Below are positions 12,822 through 28,392 of a DNA stretch of 64,000 nucleotides, piece by piece. The DNA lies in assembly GCA_035222895.1 (NCBI GenBank), contig JAVYIG010006391.1, forward strand, positions 54,789-118,788, read 5' to 3'. The translations under genes were made by a program, and so were the position numbers. The notes under the pieces were generated by a model. The model was not told the origin of the DNA. It saw only the letters and a list, made by a program, of their open reading frames with translations, and did not search any database. Numbering within the stretch: the first letter of the stretch is position 1; every line of letters begins with the position of its first letter. This DNA comes from Strongylocentrotus droebachiensis (Eukaryota > Echinodermata > Echinoidea > Camarodonta > Strongylocentrotidae).

Positions 12822-12870
<49 letters not shown>

Positions 12871-15800
12871 AGGGTTTCAAATTTGAGTTGTTACCTAAAT
12901 CGAGTATATTCACACCATTATCAAAGCCTCGACCTTTCTACGCTATAGGTGTCTTTAATGGATCGGTCAAAATATGAAGAGGTCCCACTTTGTACATTTT
13001 GAAATAATTACTCCTACAGCAATGGAGGTGCTACATAAATAGCCTTTGTTTCTCCCTTTCAAACGATACTTCCACCTGTGTATCATGAAGTGCACTGTTT
13101 GTGCATAAATGAATAATGATTATATAACTTTCTGGAGCACGTATCCAGTATGTTGGCTCCGTGTATTTCACGATTGGGTCTGCAATTACCTTTATCTGCT
13201 CATGCTCAGACTGCAACTATGAACTGTCTTATATTACAATACCCTTTGGGCTAAGAATGCTTAGTATATTAAACTAAAACTACCAAAGGCTCTTAAACAA
13301 ATTTGATTGGGGGTGTCGTGAGACCAGTCACATAGCTAGTACCTATGACCATTATGAAGGAGGTGGAGCAGTGAGACACTTTATTGGAACAACCACGCCC
13401 CCCATCCCCCCCCCCCCCGAAAAAAAGAGGAGAAAAATAATTAAAATTAATAAGAAATTCTTTTCTCCTCTGGTTTATGGATTTAGTGCCTATCACTTTA
13501 CTTCTCGTCACCATTATCGACACTATTCCATATTAAAATGATTTACACACTTTGAAAAAAAAGGATCAAAATCAAATTGGTTTCAAACCTGCATCATGTG
13601 TGTATTGTAATTGCTGCATAGCACGTAATCAACCCTTCTCTTTCCGTTGCCTTGGTAATTTCTTAAATCGAACGTGCTCCATGGATGTTGGCCTTCTGTT
13701 CCTTCCCATACCTTCACATCTTCCACGTACGTACTCCGCTTCTGACTGTTTTCCAACACCCTGTCCACAAATAGAGAAGAACGAAGGGATACTTTAAAGC
13801 TCATCTGTACTAGTTTGGTCAGGAGGGATTACACCACCCAGGGTGGCCACTGACAGGTGGCTATCTCATCAACTCAGCTCTCAATTAATATAAGAAAAAT
13901 AGGATCATGGGGGACCAACAGGCACCGATTAGTTATTGTTTGCTATAAAGAGGGCACAAGTAGCTATAAGTAGTGTAGTGGGGCTTTAAAGAATGAAATC
14001 ATTAAACATCATAGCATTGTGCAGTCTCCTTATCAGTCAGGGATACAGACGAATTCAAGGGAAAATGAATTCCTCCGTTTGAAGGACAATAAAAGAGCGA
14101 GCGGATGACGTATCTTGACATAACATTTTGTGCATCGTTTGATTCTGGACACACAAATAATCCTCATTCCCAAAAAATATCTCATAGGGCAACTTTCATC
14201 AGGACACACACCCAATGAAACCGACAAGCCAAGAGACCAACGAAACAAAGAAATATATAAGGAAGAATATGTCAATATTGCGGGCTGTCGATGTATGGTA
14301 GTGAATCCATGACAAACTTCTTAAAGGCCCACGAGACCAACATTCTTCAAAGTTTCAAACCAGTTAAGACATAATTATAATAAGGCCTGGCAAGTATAAA
14401 ACCAAATATAACGCACGATTAAAAAAAAACGATTCCCGATTTGGAAATTCTGTTGGAATTGATTTTTTAAATACTATAAGAAGAGACTGTCAAAAACATT
14501 TCCATAAAGATAGAACTACGGGGGGGGGGGGGGGTCATTGTTGCAGATTCTTCTCCATAATTGGTACGTATAGTCGTGTTTTTTGTCTATGTTTGTTCTT
14601 CCTGTAATACAAGAAGGCAAAATAGACATACCGTTCGAGACCATGACTCTGGTAGACAAAAGTCTGCAGAAGATCGATTCTAAGTGGCCCACATCTCCGT
14701 GAACAAATTTACTTTGTATTAAATCAAGCTATTTGGTGGAACCATGCATGTAGAAGGTATCAAATTCATATATTTTCATAGTTCGATGCAACTAAAAAGT
14801 TCCTTTACGGTTCAATAATTACGAAATCTACAAGACATTGTGATATATCTAGATTGAAATGCACTTCTTGAGATACAGCTTCAAAGCGTTTCTACTCCGT
14901 GAAATGCACATTGCGTAATTACGAATAGAAATTAAAGGAAATAAAAACGGAAATGAGTTAAAATAAGAAATGGGTAAAACGGGACAATCCATTTAATATA
15001 AACGCATTTCTTCATATTACCCAAAATGGAGAAAAACACATATTATGAGAGAAATGATGGCAGGTCATTCAATCAAAGCATTTCTTTCCAATTTGAAACT
15101 CAATCTCCCCGGGCACGTCATCAACTGGATGATTTTGATCACATCTTCTCTTTTTGTTCATTTTTTCTTCTTCTGTAAAGAGTATACAGATCAATACAGA
15201 TCATGAAGAGGAAAAGTACAGTAACAGTGTGAGCCCCCGAAAGGACATGGATCTAATTTCACCCTTTGGTGACTCATAAGCGAGCAGCCCCCTAGCAAAA
15301 TCACTCTCCAAGAGATAAATCTATCCGTTTGGTTTTCCAGCCAATTGGTTCATAATCATACATTCCTAAATTGTGCTCACAGACAGCTCCATACAAGCGT
15401 GTCTAAATGAGACAAAAATATGAAGAGACTGTCAGTCAAAAACTGACATCCTTCCTTTCCATTTTCATCAAATAAAGAACACCTGAGTTTCGTTAGAATC
15501 CAAACATTATTCTAACCCGCACCTGCGCGCAATTGTTGTCTACATCCCCACTCCAGATTGAAGGCCAAGCAAAATTGATTTCTTGTTTCTCATCCGGATT
15601 TTATATTTTTTTTGTAAATGAGGATTAGGAGGTTCCGTTTCATTACTTATATATTTCATATTTTCTGTACATAAAATGCAATCGGGCCAATGTCAACATC
15701 TATGTTGTTATTTAAATTACGCAGTACAGAGCCTCTTCACGGTGAAATTGAAATAGACATGATAAATATCTATACAAATGATTTTTGCTAGATTCGTTGT

Positions 15801-17054
15801 CTAGATATCGTTATATTCTTATTCATTTCATTATGATGCAAAACAAATTGAGTCGGGCTGAAAAGAGGAAGGGGGAGGGGACGAGAAACCATAAACCAAT
15901 TGTATTTGGCCGAACCGTCTGTACATAGTCATAATATTTGGAAAATCGAGCTGGAAAAAAAGGAGGAAGGGGGAGTTAAAATTTGCGGTAAAAAATGCTT
16001 GAGGCTATAAATGAAAAGATGACGAGAGTATAGATGGAATTTATAGAGGGAAATGAAGTTAATGAAGTGTGTGAGTGTGTAGGAAGTGTGGTGGATAATA
16101 TTCTCTGTTACGATGCGATATTGTCCAGGAATATTCACACTATACGGGGCAATAAAGATGAGAGTAAATCATTTTCCATACTCATCGATCCTTGAATGTA
16201 TAATGGAGAAAAATACAATGTGAATAGCTGACGATGAATTATTACTTTGAATTTCTGGAACACTACCGTATTGTAGCTATAATAATTACAATAATTTGAT
16301 TCATGAAGCGTCTTCTATTGGAATATCACGTACTCATTAAGTTGGCTTTGGTTTTTTCCTTCTACCATTTTATAGTGGCGTATTCAGAAATTGATAACGG
16401 GGGGGGGGGAGTGAATTGTAACAGCAAAATTGATATTTCATCAAGGATCAACGTAATGAGTGACTATACTGAAGAGATACATTTTTACGATTAAAAAGGG
16501 AAGAAAAAGTTCCTTTGCATGCATTTGCATCATTATTTCAAAGTCTTCCATAATACGATTTACATAGCAACATAAAAAGATGCACACTTTTGTGGGAAAA
16601 CTGCATTTATACTAATGGAAAAACACATTAAACGACGATTTTTGCTTGAAGTGGAAATGAGGCTCATGTAAGAGAGTAATAGAACTATTGTGCAGGTGTT
16701 TTGAGGAACCACTGGGATGCATACGTGCATAATACAAAAGTAGCTATTATTAATATTATTATTACTTTTTTGATTTCTACGTACCTCTGAAGATTTTCAG
16801 GTGTAGACACCTCCTCATCGTGCAGCCGTTGAGAGCGCATCAACGTACCCACTGTCCAGTGCTTATCAAGACCAGGTTTCAATCGACAAGGGTCGTGGTA
16901 GATGAGAAATAATGGATGACTCCAGTCTGTCATATCACCTGGAATATAGCAAAGAAATGATGACAGGTTTAGACATTGATAGTAATAGTAATGATTATAA
17001 TGATGATAATAATAAATTATAATTATATTGATAATAATTATAATAATGATGATG

Positions 17055-17085
<31 letters not shown>

Positions 17086-17245
17086 CAATGATGAAATTAT
17101 ATTTGGAGGGGTAAATGCTCCTTACCCAAACCAAAATGGCAATGAAAAGGAAAGCAAGAGAGGGGTAAGAGGGAGGGGAAGAAAGGGTAAAGAGAGAGAG
17201 AGAGAGGCGGGATCGTATAAAGGGAAAACGAAGAAAGAGGGTGAA

Positions 17246-17281
<36 letters not shown>

Positions 17282-20200
17282 GGGGAAAAGAGAGAGAAAC
17301 GATAGAAAAAGAAATGATGAATTCGCCACCTTAACAGAACTTGGAAAATTATTGACAGACTGAATTCACGTTTGAATCAGATAACTCTATTTGATATTCT
17401 CGATATAAACGAAATACCTTCAAAACATTACATTTCCGGTTTGAAAAATGAGTGTTGAAATTGGGCACAGGAGGGTTGCAACTTATTTTCCTTTCATGAA
17501 AATGTACCGAGGAGACGATCGATCGTTAGTAATAAATTTCGGGCGCAAAATAACATTATTTTAGAACCGCCGTCTAAAACTGGCATCACATACCCTTGGC
17601 TTGTCCAAACAAGGAATGTCCGGGGCTATTTCTTTAACCAAATTTGATCGATATTTTCAAGCTGCATTTCCTATACTTTGTCCATGACTTGCTTCTGCTT
17701 AGACATTCCAAGACGTAGCGTAGATTTTTGGCATGCACTTCATTCTGAAAAACACAATTTGATCTTACTGCCGTGCGAGAGGGATTGTTAAGGTACTTCA
17801 TTTTACAAAATACAGGTGAATATATTCAACAAGGATCTATACTGTCCCATAAACAGGATCACAAAGGCTTTTAAGATATCTTCTCAATGCTAAGTCTAAT
17901 ACCCTAATGTATTGTCTGTAGAAATCCAATTGAAGTATGTAATATGTCATCGTAAAGTTCGCGCATTTCAACGTATGGTGCAAAGGCTACTGAAATTGTC
18001 TTGGTTCATTTCTCGAAAGTCATTGCTATCGCGTTTGAATGAATTCTTATACCAGGACGGCTAATACTATTGGGAATTCCACAACATGTAGTATATTTTA
18101 CATGCAGGGTTTCGAATTTACCGGTTGTTCATACTCATTAGTATTCTTATTTTCCAACGTGACAGCTGCTTTAATCTCTTTAGAATAATGCACCCTTTGG
18201 ACTCAAGCAGTGGGGTGACATTGGTATATAAAGTCAAGTATTTTTATTATTATTAGTAGTAGTATTACTATCTATATTACTATTATTATTGTTTTTATTA
18301 TTATTACTTTTGCATTGTTGTTATTATTATTGTTATTATTATTATTACTATCATTTATCATCATTATCATTACCATGATGACATCATCATACGTAATGCT
18401 AAATATATTACTCATTGCAATTATTATACGTATTATCATTATTGTTGTTATTATCATCATCATTACCATTATTTGTTGAAAACTATGCTGCCCTTGAATG
18501 TCATTGAGAAGTAAAATGGAACAAAAGGGCAAGCGGGGTTCATTTTAAGCCGGCCGCAACGAAAACAAACGGCTCATTTTCATGAATAAATCGTGCTGCG
18601 GGACGAGGCGTATATACCAGGACAAACATACTGTCAATTATCCCTTGCATTCGGCATGACAGCAATAACAGAGTGTCGTGAGTAGCCTCGAGTAAGGTAT
18701 AGTACCAGCTTCTCTGACCGTACCCCGTACCAGAGAAAGAGACGCTTCGGAGAAACACGAGCATGGTCGAACCTATGCATCCTATCTCACATGCTGGAAT
18801 CCATTGGCCTAGCTTTTACTTGTATACACTCTCACAGCAACTAGAGGATGCAGCATACGCTGTTTCTTGAATTCTTAAAGGCTGAGCTAAATAACGTTGG
18901 TTGACTGTTTGTGACTTTGCTTGTTTATTTGATGGTTACACTTACTCTTATACTTCTGCTCCTAAACTGTTCCTAGTAATCACTGCTTTGATATTTTGAT
19001 AAGTGAATTAAATTCTTTGGTCTCACCTCGGAAAACAGACATGTTTTGGGAGTGTTTTTTTTTAGTCTGTTGTTCTTATATTCGGTTAAGAAGATAATAT
19101 TGGTTGAATATCATGTAGTTTCCACAATATACTCTGCCACGATACGTAATGCGAGTAATTAGGAGACTTTTCTTGGAAACCCCAAAACATATTTTGGAAT
19201 AAAATAATGCATTTCTTGAAAAACAATTAACACGTTTCCCAGTGCTAACAAGTGCTTTCAGGTTTCCTCAATCAATCTTTCACATGCCAAGTGGGATCAG
19301 CGTTCCAGCTGCACAGGATTTCTCTCGTCAAATACCTTGACTGATTCTTGAGAGACTTACGATGGATCGTAATAAGCCAGCGCCCAGACGCCAAAGGGTC
19401 CCTTCTCAGACTTACGATGGATCGTAAACCACAATTAAAAGGCCAAAGGCTTTCCTGTGCAATTTATCTTTGATCGTAAGCCACCATCCAGAAGCCAAAA
19501 GCTTTCTTTGGGGCATTACGACTGATCGTAAGCCAGCAGTCAGAGGCAAAATGCCTTGCGATTATGTAAAATTTATATCTTTGAAATGTTTGTAGATTTT
19601 AAATGGCCACGCACAAGGCTGCATTAGAATGACTTCTTGAAATTCTTTGCAATGGTGTTACCTATAGTAACGGGTTAAAGAGAGGAAGAGGAGTAGAGGG
19701 ATGAAAGGAGAAACAGGGACAAGGGGACAATGGGAAAGGGGAGGAAGAAATATAATACAGAGACACGCAGATTTGATCTGTAAAACTCTTTTCTTAAATG
19801 CAGATGCATACTGATCATTGGGAATAACAACCAAGACTTCTCTTCACCTATCTGCCCCATTTTTCTGTTTGTTTGTTTTTTGTTTTTTGTTTTATAAGAC
19901 TCACAGGAAGACTTCAGTATAGACAAACTTTGATCAACAGCATCTCCAACTAAACCCCAATCGGCGTACCATATCCCCGATGATCACATTTTTGAAAGAC
20001 CACCCGATCTCTCGTGTATCCAATGATGTTTGCAAAGTCATTTGATTGAATGTCATTCCAATGCTTTATCAACTTTTATTGCGTTTGAGTATTGAACAAA
20101 AACAAAATATTGGTCAAGATTCCGCTTCGTGTCGCTTGTCAATACTAATATTTTTCGGCATTCATGAAGAACACGTTTAGAACTATCGCGGACATGAAAA

Positions 20201-23200
20201 TTTACGCAAGATTGTGGTGGTTGATGGGATGTCCTAGAAAAGATGTCAGAAAAATACTGCTCACACATTTTTAACAATTTTGAAATATCTCTTTTCTTTA
20301 ATCTGTTTATTCCTGCAAAATCAGAATGTACTTCTCCTACTATTAAAATATTATTCCTACTTTCAGGCTTAGAAAATAATTGGAATTTAATTGATCATGT
20401 CGACATTATTTAAGTATTTCCTTTTGTTTTGTTTTTTTCCTCTTAAACTTTGCTCGCTATGAATGGTAACGGTCAACCACGGTCAATATCTTGCCAAAGG
20501 ACATTAGTGTCGTGTCGGGATTCGAAACCTCGACATTCGCATCTCCAGTCAAGCGCATTAAACCACTCAGCCACGACACTCCCACTGTACATTCCAGGTA
20601 CGCATCACTATTATCTCAAATCATCATAGTACGTTCACATCTTCTGAAGATCACCCGTAGTAACGATCTGACGAGATAGAGTTCCTTTCGCTTGTTCAGA
20701 CTAAACCTAAAAGTGACACGAGCTTGATTTTGAAATGAACCGCAAAATGATGAAGCGAAAATTGGCGTCATTATAATATCATCTTTTTGAGGTTATCGAT
20801 TGTTTTTAGCTATAGGACATTAACTCATTTAATTTTACACATAGCTCAATGTCTTCTTTCTTCAAACAGACGATTATGTCTTGATCCCCTGTCATATTCA
20901 GTCTGTGGCTGACTGAAGCAGTATGTGTATGTTTTATAGACTTACTTTTCCCATGAATCTGTTGTGGTTTGTGGAAACGATAATCTAATCGTTAATTCAC
21001 ATATATATCTATCACCAAAAGACAACCACACTTACATACGGACCATGTTTGGCACTTATTATGAATATACATATAAACATATTGATTATGCAATATCTAT
21101 ATCCTCTTGTTTTTCACTACTCAGTCGATATGCCTACCGAGGAGCAATTCGATGATTATCGGGAAACTCCGATGTAGTAGCTTGGTCCTCAGTTTCATCA
21201 TGGATTGGGCATGATTGTGAGGACCACTAACTACCATTTCCATCAAAAAAGCATGGGGAAGTTACTAATGTAAATACTCATTACATTATCATCAATTATG
21301 TAACAGTTAATCTACCCAACAGCTACCTGACTAATGATTAATTTGGTAAAGGAAGAGTGCGTTAACATCATCTCATGCCACAGTTATATCACAATCCTCG
21401 TTCGGCCTGGTAGGTGAGAGTAGAAGCCTGTGAAAATTTGATTTTTTTTTTTCTTTTCTTCCCGTCAGCATGACACCTTCATGGATCCATTTAACTGCTT
21501 TGATGGCCTCTGATCGAGTGTGATCCAGATTTAAAAGTGCGTAATGCAATTGGCAGACTTTGCTTGATTGTGGCCACAATCATGCTATGAATACTTTATA
21601 ATTATTCAAGATAATAATGTACACAATATTTTTGTTTAAATATTATGTTTTCATTTTGTTGGGGGGGGGGGGGTTAAAGTTCAATATGTAATGAAAAAAA
21701 AAAGTTGTTACGTTTTAAGCAAATTTGTATAACACAACAAGGCAATTAAGATCGTAATGCGTAATTGCAGAACTATTATAGAGATAAAAGAGAAATATGT
21801 CCATTGTATTACAGTCTGTTTTGTCCTAGTCATTAATTTTGGATAATGATGATTATGCACCACTATTCGTGTCATGTTGGGTCACTGTACTATATTTATT
21901 CAATACAAGTATATAAACTACGATGCAATTGTGGATGCAACCCAATGAACCCATTCATCGTAGTTTATCGCTGAATCAAATTAGACAAATAACGGAAAAC
22001 AAGTCTAGACACATTTCCATAGAAATAGTTATTCTTGTGAGGCGTTACAATAGTGACGAGGGAGTTTGGCGTCAGACGACTGTCTACTGATAAAATTAAT
22101 ATATTTAACGATCTGATTTAAGAAATTATTTGTTATATGCAATTGTTTCCCAGTTGATGTGTTTCATACAATCAACCTACTTCTTATACATATATATATT
22201 TATTCCTATTACTTTTTAGATGGGTCACTAAACATAATTTCTGCAAGAGATTCACTTTATCACTAAAATATACACAATTCAGAAGTCTTGCCTTACATCT
22301 TCTCGTCACAAACAAAGCACCACAACGTAAATTCAATTGTAAATTTGTCAACTTCATACAGCGCAGCTCGGTCTACCCCCTTTACACAAACCACTTATCA
22401 ATATTTACCGCCATATTTTGACGGGCCTATTACGATAATGAACACCAGAAATATCTGTGATAAATTTGATTTGGGCGTTCAAATTAATGACTCATTCCCT
22501 TAACTCCATCATAAGCGGCGCAATAAAAAAAAGGGCTGGAAGAGCAGTTACAATTGCGACGCAGTGGAGGTGAAAATTGCTTTAATTGGGAGTTAATGAA
22601 ACGTGTGCGAGGGGGCACTCCTTCCGAGTTAGCAGCGATGTTGGGGAATTGCTATTATACTCGGAAGTCTTATCTACATTATAAAATATTTAAGGTTTCA
22701 TTATTTGGAAATGCACTGCCTTCCGACGATCTCATTCCGTACAAGAAAGACACACACACTTTTATCCATCATTGCCGTTTTATCGAATTACAGAAATAAT
22801 GTTTCCCTGCAAATGTTCTTCTTTCGAAGACTTTCCCCTCTCGATGTGCCCTCCTCGCGTATTCATGTGTTTCTTGGAAGACATATAATCTAGTTTGTTC
22901 GCCGTTGATATCAAGCAATAAACAAAGGGATGCAGATCGAGTTGAAGAGAAAACGATGAGGAGGAAATAATAACGAGAGGGGCATACACTGCAGGGTCTT
23001 GACAGTTGATTGCTCGGCTTGTCGTTTTGATATGTGGTGCTTTTGACTTTACGGACTGTATCCACACAACCACATCTAACGAGGTTTATCAAAATCATAA
23101 ATCAAAACTTCATTTCTCATGGGATGTCTTGAAACAAGAGTTTATCTTGTTTCAGGTAGGCCTATTATCTTTCATTCAAGATGGAACATAAGCTGAGGAA

Positions 23201-26200
23201 AAACAGACACCATACAAAATTATTGTTCATATCCTATTTCACCTGTGATATTCAATCAAGATTTCTTTTTAATTGGGATCGTTTTATAGAAATGTTCAAG
23301 GTTTTTACAAGCGAATGTCTTCTCTTTAAATAAAAGATCGAAAAATTATGCCAATAAAATGACAACAATAGAACATTCACTTTTTTATATCACAGAGTCT
23401 ATAAACATACCCTGCATTCTGCAAATAAAGAATGCAATTGGTATAATAATAATAATATTCCGCTTTTATATAGCGCTTAATACATCTACGATGTCTCTAA
23501 CAGACAGATATACTATTACCCCGGTCATTGGATACAATACTTGCCCGCAAACACTGTGTGCACAATCTCCACTCCCTGGGGAGCATTCCAGTCAGGCGTT
23601 ACTTGACGCTCAAAAACTGTCTGACCAACAATGACAGTCTCATCCTACCGGGTACTCATTTCACACCTGGGTAGAGAGTAGCAAGTGCAGGTTAATATTT
23701 TGCCAAAGGATAGTAGTGTAGTGCCGTGTCGGGATTCGACTCCTCGACCTTTGCATCTCCAGTCAAGCGCCTTAAACCACTCGGCCACGACACTCCTATT
23801 ATATATGGCACTTAAAAACAATACCATCATTCGCAAACACCAATCAGCTGGAATAGAAGGCTAGACATAGAGTGTCGACATACTCTGCCATGGGCGCCAT
23901 AGATTTGAGATTGCAAGGTGAGGCAAGAGGCGGCCTGCGGTAATTTGTAGTTGGTGATAGGCTCGAAGTTGTCTTCTTTGAAGGAAATCGCCTACAGGGA
24001 TTACCAGCGAGTATATACTCACCCGTCGCCTCGGACACTTAATTTCTAACAGTAATTTCAAGACATTAACATGCACTATTCTTAAATCAATATTTTGTTG
24101 GATAAAATTACACAGGGCAAAGTATGATTGCTAGTGCTTTTTTGTGCATATATTTCGTTAAATCTATAATCTATGAATTGCGGCTTTATTTTGTTGAGCT
24201 TCCGGACACAGAACCATGACACAGTCATGACTTAACATTGCAACAGTCTCAACAATAACAATAATCAACAAATCAAACAGAAAATAAGAAGTTAGACGTT
24301 TACATTACTTTTTGAATGGCAAAATAACAATAGTTTTCATCGATAATTATATTATCACATTTGAGTTGAGTGTCGTAGTCGAGTGGTTTAGGCACTTGAC
24401 TTGAAATTAAAAGGTCATGGTTCGATCCCCGACACGGCACTAATGTCCTTTGGCGAGGCATTCATCTTCATTGCCACACTCGACTTAGGTGAGGTAAATG
24501 GGTACCTGGCAGGAATTAATTTCTTGAAATGCTGGAGCGCTGTAATGGCAGCTATAGGCTAAAGCCGGGGTAATAATTACGTGCGCCTCGAAATAGCGTT
24601 TCTAGATAGACGGCGCTATAGAAATACCTATTTTTTAAAATTATTATTAATATATTCTTTAGATCAAGTGTAATAGCGTTATTACGAAACTGTAAAAACA
24701 AAGAAAAATTTGTGTCCAGCATTCTGGATTCGTTGGTATCATTAGCAATTTGGCCTAGTTTGAATTATGATATTGGAGGTTTTCGGATCAATAACACGTC
24801 ACATAAAAAGCAATTAGAACAAATTTCGGATACCTACACTCACTTCTTTTCTGATTCGTGCAAATCAGAAAATAATCGCATTTTTGATTTTTTAATTTTT
24901 ATTTACTTACTAATTTTCTGTTCATTAAAGAGAGAAATTACGAGTGAAGTGGGAACTATCCTTTCTCGAACATTTAATATTAATCTAGGACGCGAAGTAT
25001 TATGCCCTGTCTTCACAATTGTTAAACCTCTGCTTAACCTTTGATATTTTGAGGAACCAGCTTCCTATCAATGGCACGCGGGCAGTGCATTTCCCTCAGT
25101 TTTCTCTTTCCAATGCCTGGGAGGGGGGGGGGGGAGGGGGAGACCTTTCACATGAGCCTATTGGAATCACGTACGAGCGAATGGATTGGTAAATGGCCCG
25201 TTGTATTGAGGGAAGTTGATGATAAGGAAACTCTTGACTTACGAACTCCCCTCCGACCACGATTTTTTTTATCAATTACTTGTCGTCGCGACCTTTTGAG
25301 CGAAACAGAGACGGAGCTAAGTCAAAACACGTCGATCTAGTCTTTGAATTATGCTCACATTGGTAAAATGGTTACTCATTTTCAATCTCTATTTCTATGA
25401 CGATCTATAGTCATTCCCTTCAAGGTCAATGTTATCAATGTGATTCATTATCACTTCGTTTTTCTGAAGCTCAATCACTCTTTTTTATGCAATTCATTCA
25501 TTTTCAGTCCATGACTAGCTTCCTTACCCTATCCCCCCTTCTCTCTCTCTCTCTCTTTACCGGGTTTCCAAATACAAATATCTTTCTCTGATAATGGCTT
25601 ATGTATTCTAAACATGTAAATAGAAATGACTGGTGCATAAAGGGGAATGCTTGTCAAAAACTAAGGATAACCATGTTTTATTTACTCGTAAACTAAAAAC
25701 TCGAAAAAATAATTGCTTTTAAAGTAATTTTAACACAAATATTATACTTCATCAAAATTTCTTTTCGATAAGAGGATACAATTCAAGGTTAAAAAAATAT
25801 ATATCTAACGACTGACTTTAATGTGATTGAGTCTCTGTTGAGCCAAGTAGGCCTAAAGGTATCTTTCGACCAGGGTGACGGCCTGTGTTGGTAAGACTAG
25901 CACACACGTTTCACTAAGATGGATCATGGATTACGACGAAAGGGCACAAATCACGCTGATCAAGATTTGATTAAATTGTGAATACCAACATGTCAAGTTT
26001 TATTTCGGGACCATGCACTGTTGCATGCGCGGCGTCCATTTTTTGTCCTCCTCCTGAAAATCCACCTGTGCAGAGGATTATTGCCTAGCTGCCCGATGAT
26101 GTTTTCATCTAAACCATTTTCAAGTTTGCAATCTGGACCGGCATTTTAAAGTTATCTAGTGTATCAACAGAGTTCAAGTTCAAGTTCAAGTACAAGTTTT

Positions 26201-27987
26201 ATTTATCTCTTTTTCATAACACACATTACAAAATATGACATGAATATAACAAGCTGACAGAATATGGCATTACAATAGAAAGATGAGGTAACCTTGGTTG
26301 AAAGCAAGGCTTGTGGAATTAAGGTCCCTCATGCGTAGCTTATGAGTATTTCCTAAATGAACAAACTCGTCAGATACAAGGCTTCTTGAATAATGCCTTC
26401 TCAGTGGATATGAATAATAATTGCAGGACCCTAATGAGGCTTCCCTGGGTAAAAAAACGAATATGTAGTGGTGGTTATTTTACCTGACTGCTAAGAAAGC
26501 ATAAATGCTTGTTAGTAAGTGACCAGAGGACCGACGGCTTTAGGTCCTCTCCGAGAGACCTGGTAATGAGGATTAATACGTTACTTCAACAAGTGAGTCA
26601 ATATATTCATCAAAATAAGGCTTAGAAAATAATTGGGCTATAAAATTATTAGTTCACCGGCGAGGATTCCTTTCATATTTGTGTCCTTAATATCGTAAAC
26701 CTTGAATATGAAGGGTTTTGTCATTATAACATCAAATCCAACTTCAGATTATTAAAAAAAAAAAGTTTATTATTGTTTATATTTACCAGTTCAAACCAGT
26801 ACAATTCATAGTAGGAAGTACATTTGAAGATTAGGCATTGATTGTATCATTTTTACAACTTGAACGCAAAATAACAATTATTCAAAGGAAACTGATTTTT
26901 CACGGCAGATTTGATATAAATACGGCCAAGGGATTTTACTGAGACCAGCAGAGTAAAATGAAGTAATTTCCTGGTCATAAATTGGTAAATTGCAATTTTC
27001 ACTACCATCAACTATTATAACAGAGATTTAGCCAGATTGAATCCTGCCATTTGCCCATTTCACGCCCATTTATTGGCAATTATTTCTAAATTGATAATTT
27101 CATCTCACAGCGTCTTTCTCTCCCTCTCTCCCCTCCTCCTCCTCTATCTCTCTTTCTTTCTTTTCTCAATCTGTTTTACAAACAAAGTTGATTGCATTTT
27201 CTTCTATATTATACTCATCCTTACTATCATTTGTTTATCATAGTCATCGCGTAATCATGATGATTTTAGAATCAGGTATACTATTATAGCATGAATATGC
27301 TATGATACAAGTAAATATTTTAAAACAGGCCTATACGCAAAATATTATTTTAGGAAATAGGTAAATAAAATAACAACATAATACAACAGTAAAGTAAAGC
27401 TTATAACATTTCACTTTTTTATTTCTCTTAACAAAGTGTAGATTTGTTGCGTATTTGTGAATGACATTACGAATTCTACGACGAAATAATCCTATACATA
27501 GTATTAGAAAGAATAAGTTGGCGATATAATTGGGTACGACCGATAACTTTTGATTAAAAAATCAAGCACAAATTTCATTTAAATATTTTAATATACTATT
27601 GTATGCTCGCTTAAACCTTCAAAATTAGGTCTTGTGGTGAGACATGAAATTGCTGGAATTATTTTGAATTGCACTCTGGTCGTTGGACAAAGTTCTAGAT
27701 TTAGAATGATCAATTGAAAAACGATTTGGCATTGGATGGCAAGACAAGACAAGACGCGAGTGATATGCATCGATCAAACGCTAATCGATGATACATCATG
27801 AGCATCATGGGAGAAAGAGAGAGAGAGGGGGAAAGTGAGAGGGAGGGGACAGAAAAAATGTGAAAGAGGGAGACAGAGAGATGAGAGAGACTGAGAGATT
27901 ACGGTAGAGGGCTGGGCGGGAGACAGGGAGCATAGGGAGATTTGAGAAAGAGGGGAGAGAGAAAGAGAGGAGAGAAGAGAGGGAGAC

Positions 27988-28021
<34 letters not shown>

Positions 28022-28148
28022 AAATCCTTTTGAAGGGACGATATGGGGTTTAGATGATACACAAAAACGGACTGGGGTATTGCATTTATGATGGGGATCA
28101 GAGTTAATGATACGCCATTAGATGAAGAGAAAGATATATATAATATAT

Positions 28149-28185
<37 letters not shown>

Positions 28186-28349
28186 TCATATATAAATATA
28201 CATACATGTTAGAAATATAATTATAATGAAGAAATATTACTGATAATTACTGAGAGGGAAAAGAGGGTTAAATGGTGAAAAGTGAGAAATGGTGAAAAGT
28301 GAGGAAGGGGTAAAAGGTGAGAGATAGCAAGAACATAGAGAAAGCGAGG

Positions 28350-28392
<43 letters not shown>

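Noticed and set aside
13583..13804. Complete 73-codon ORF starting with ATG at 13804
   Set aside because: The family block and the acceptor at 13761 show it is an internal exon; the upstream part is intron and the last codon lies past the donor.
16303..16494. Small plus ORF with a hydrophobic N-terminus resembling a signal peptide
   Set aside because: 63 codons interrupted by a poly-Gly from a G run, in an intron; no support.
16685..17329. A 214-codon minus open frame over the third sphingomyelinase exon
   Set aside because: Only the middle 154 nt are exon, as shown by splice sites and family similarity. The Ser-Leu and Ile stretches are translated CT and ATT microsatellites.
24371..24440. 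A functional tRNA-Ser gene
   Set aside because: The tRNA-like part is followed by a SINE body and tail and has diverged in the anticodon and acceptor stems; sibling copies confirm a retroposon.
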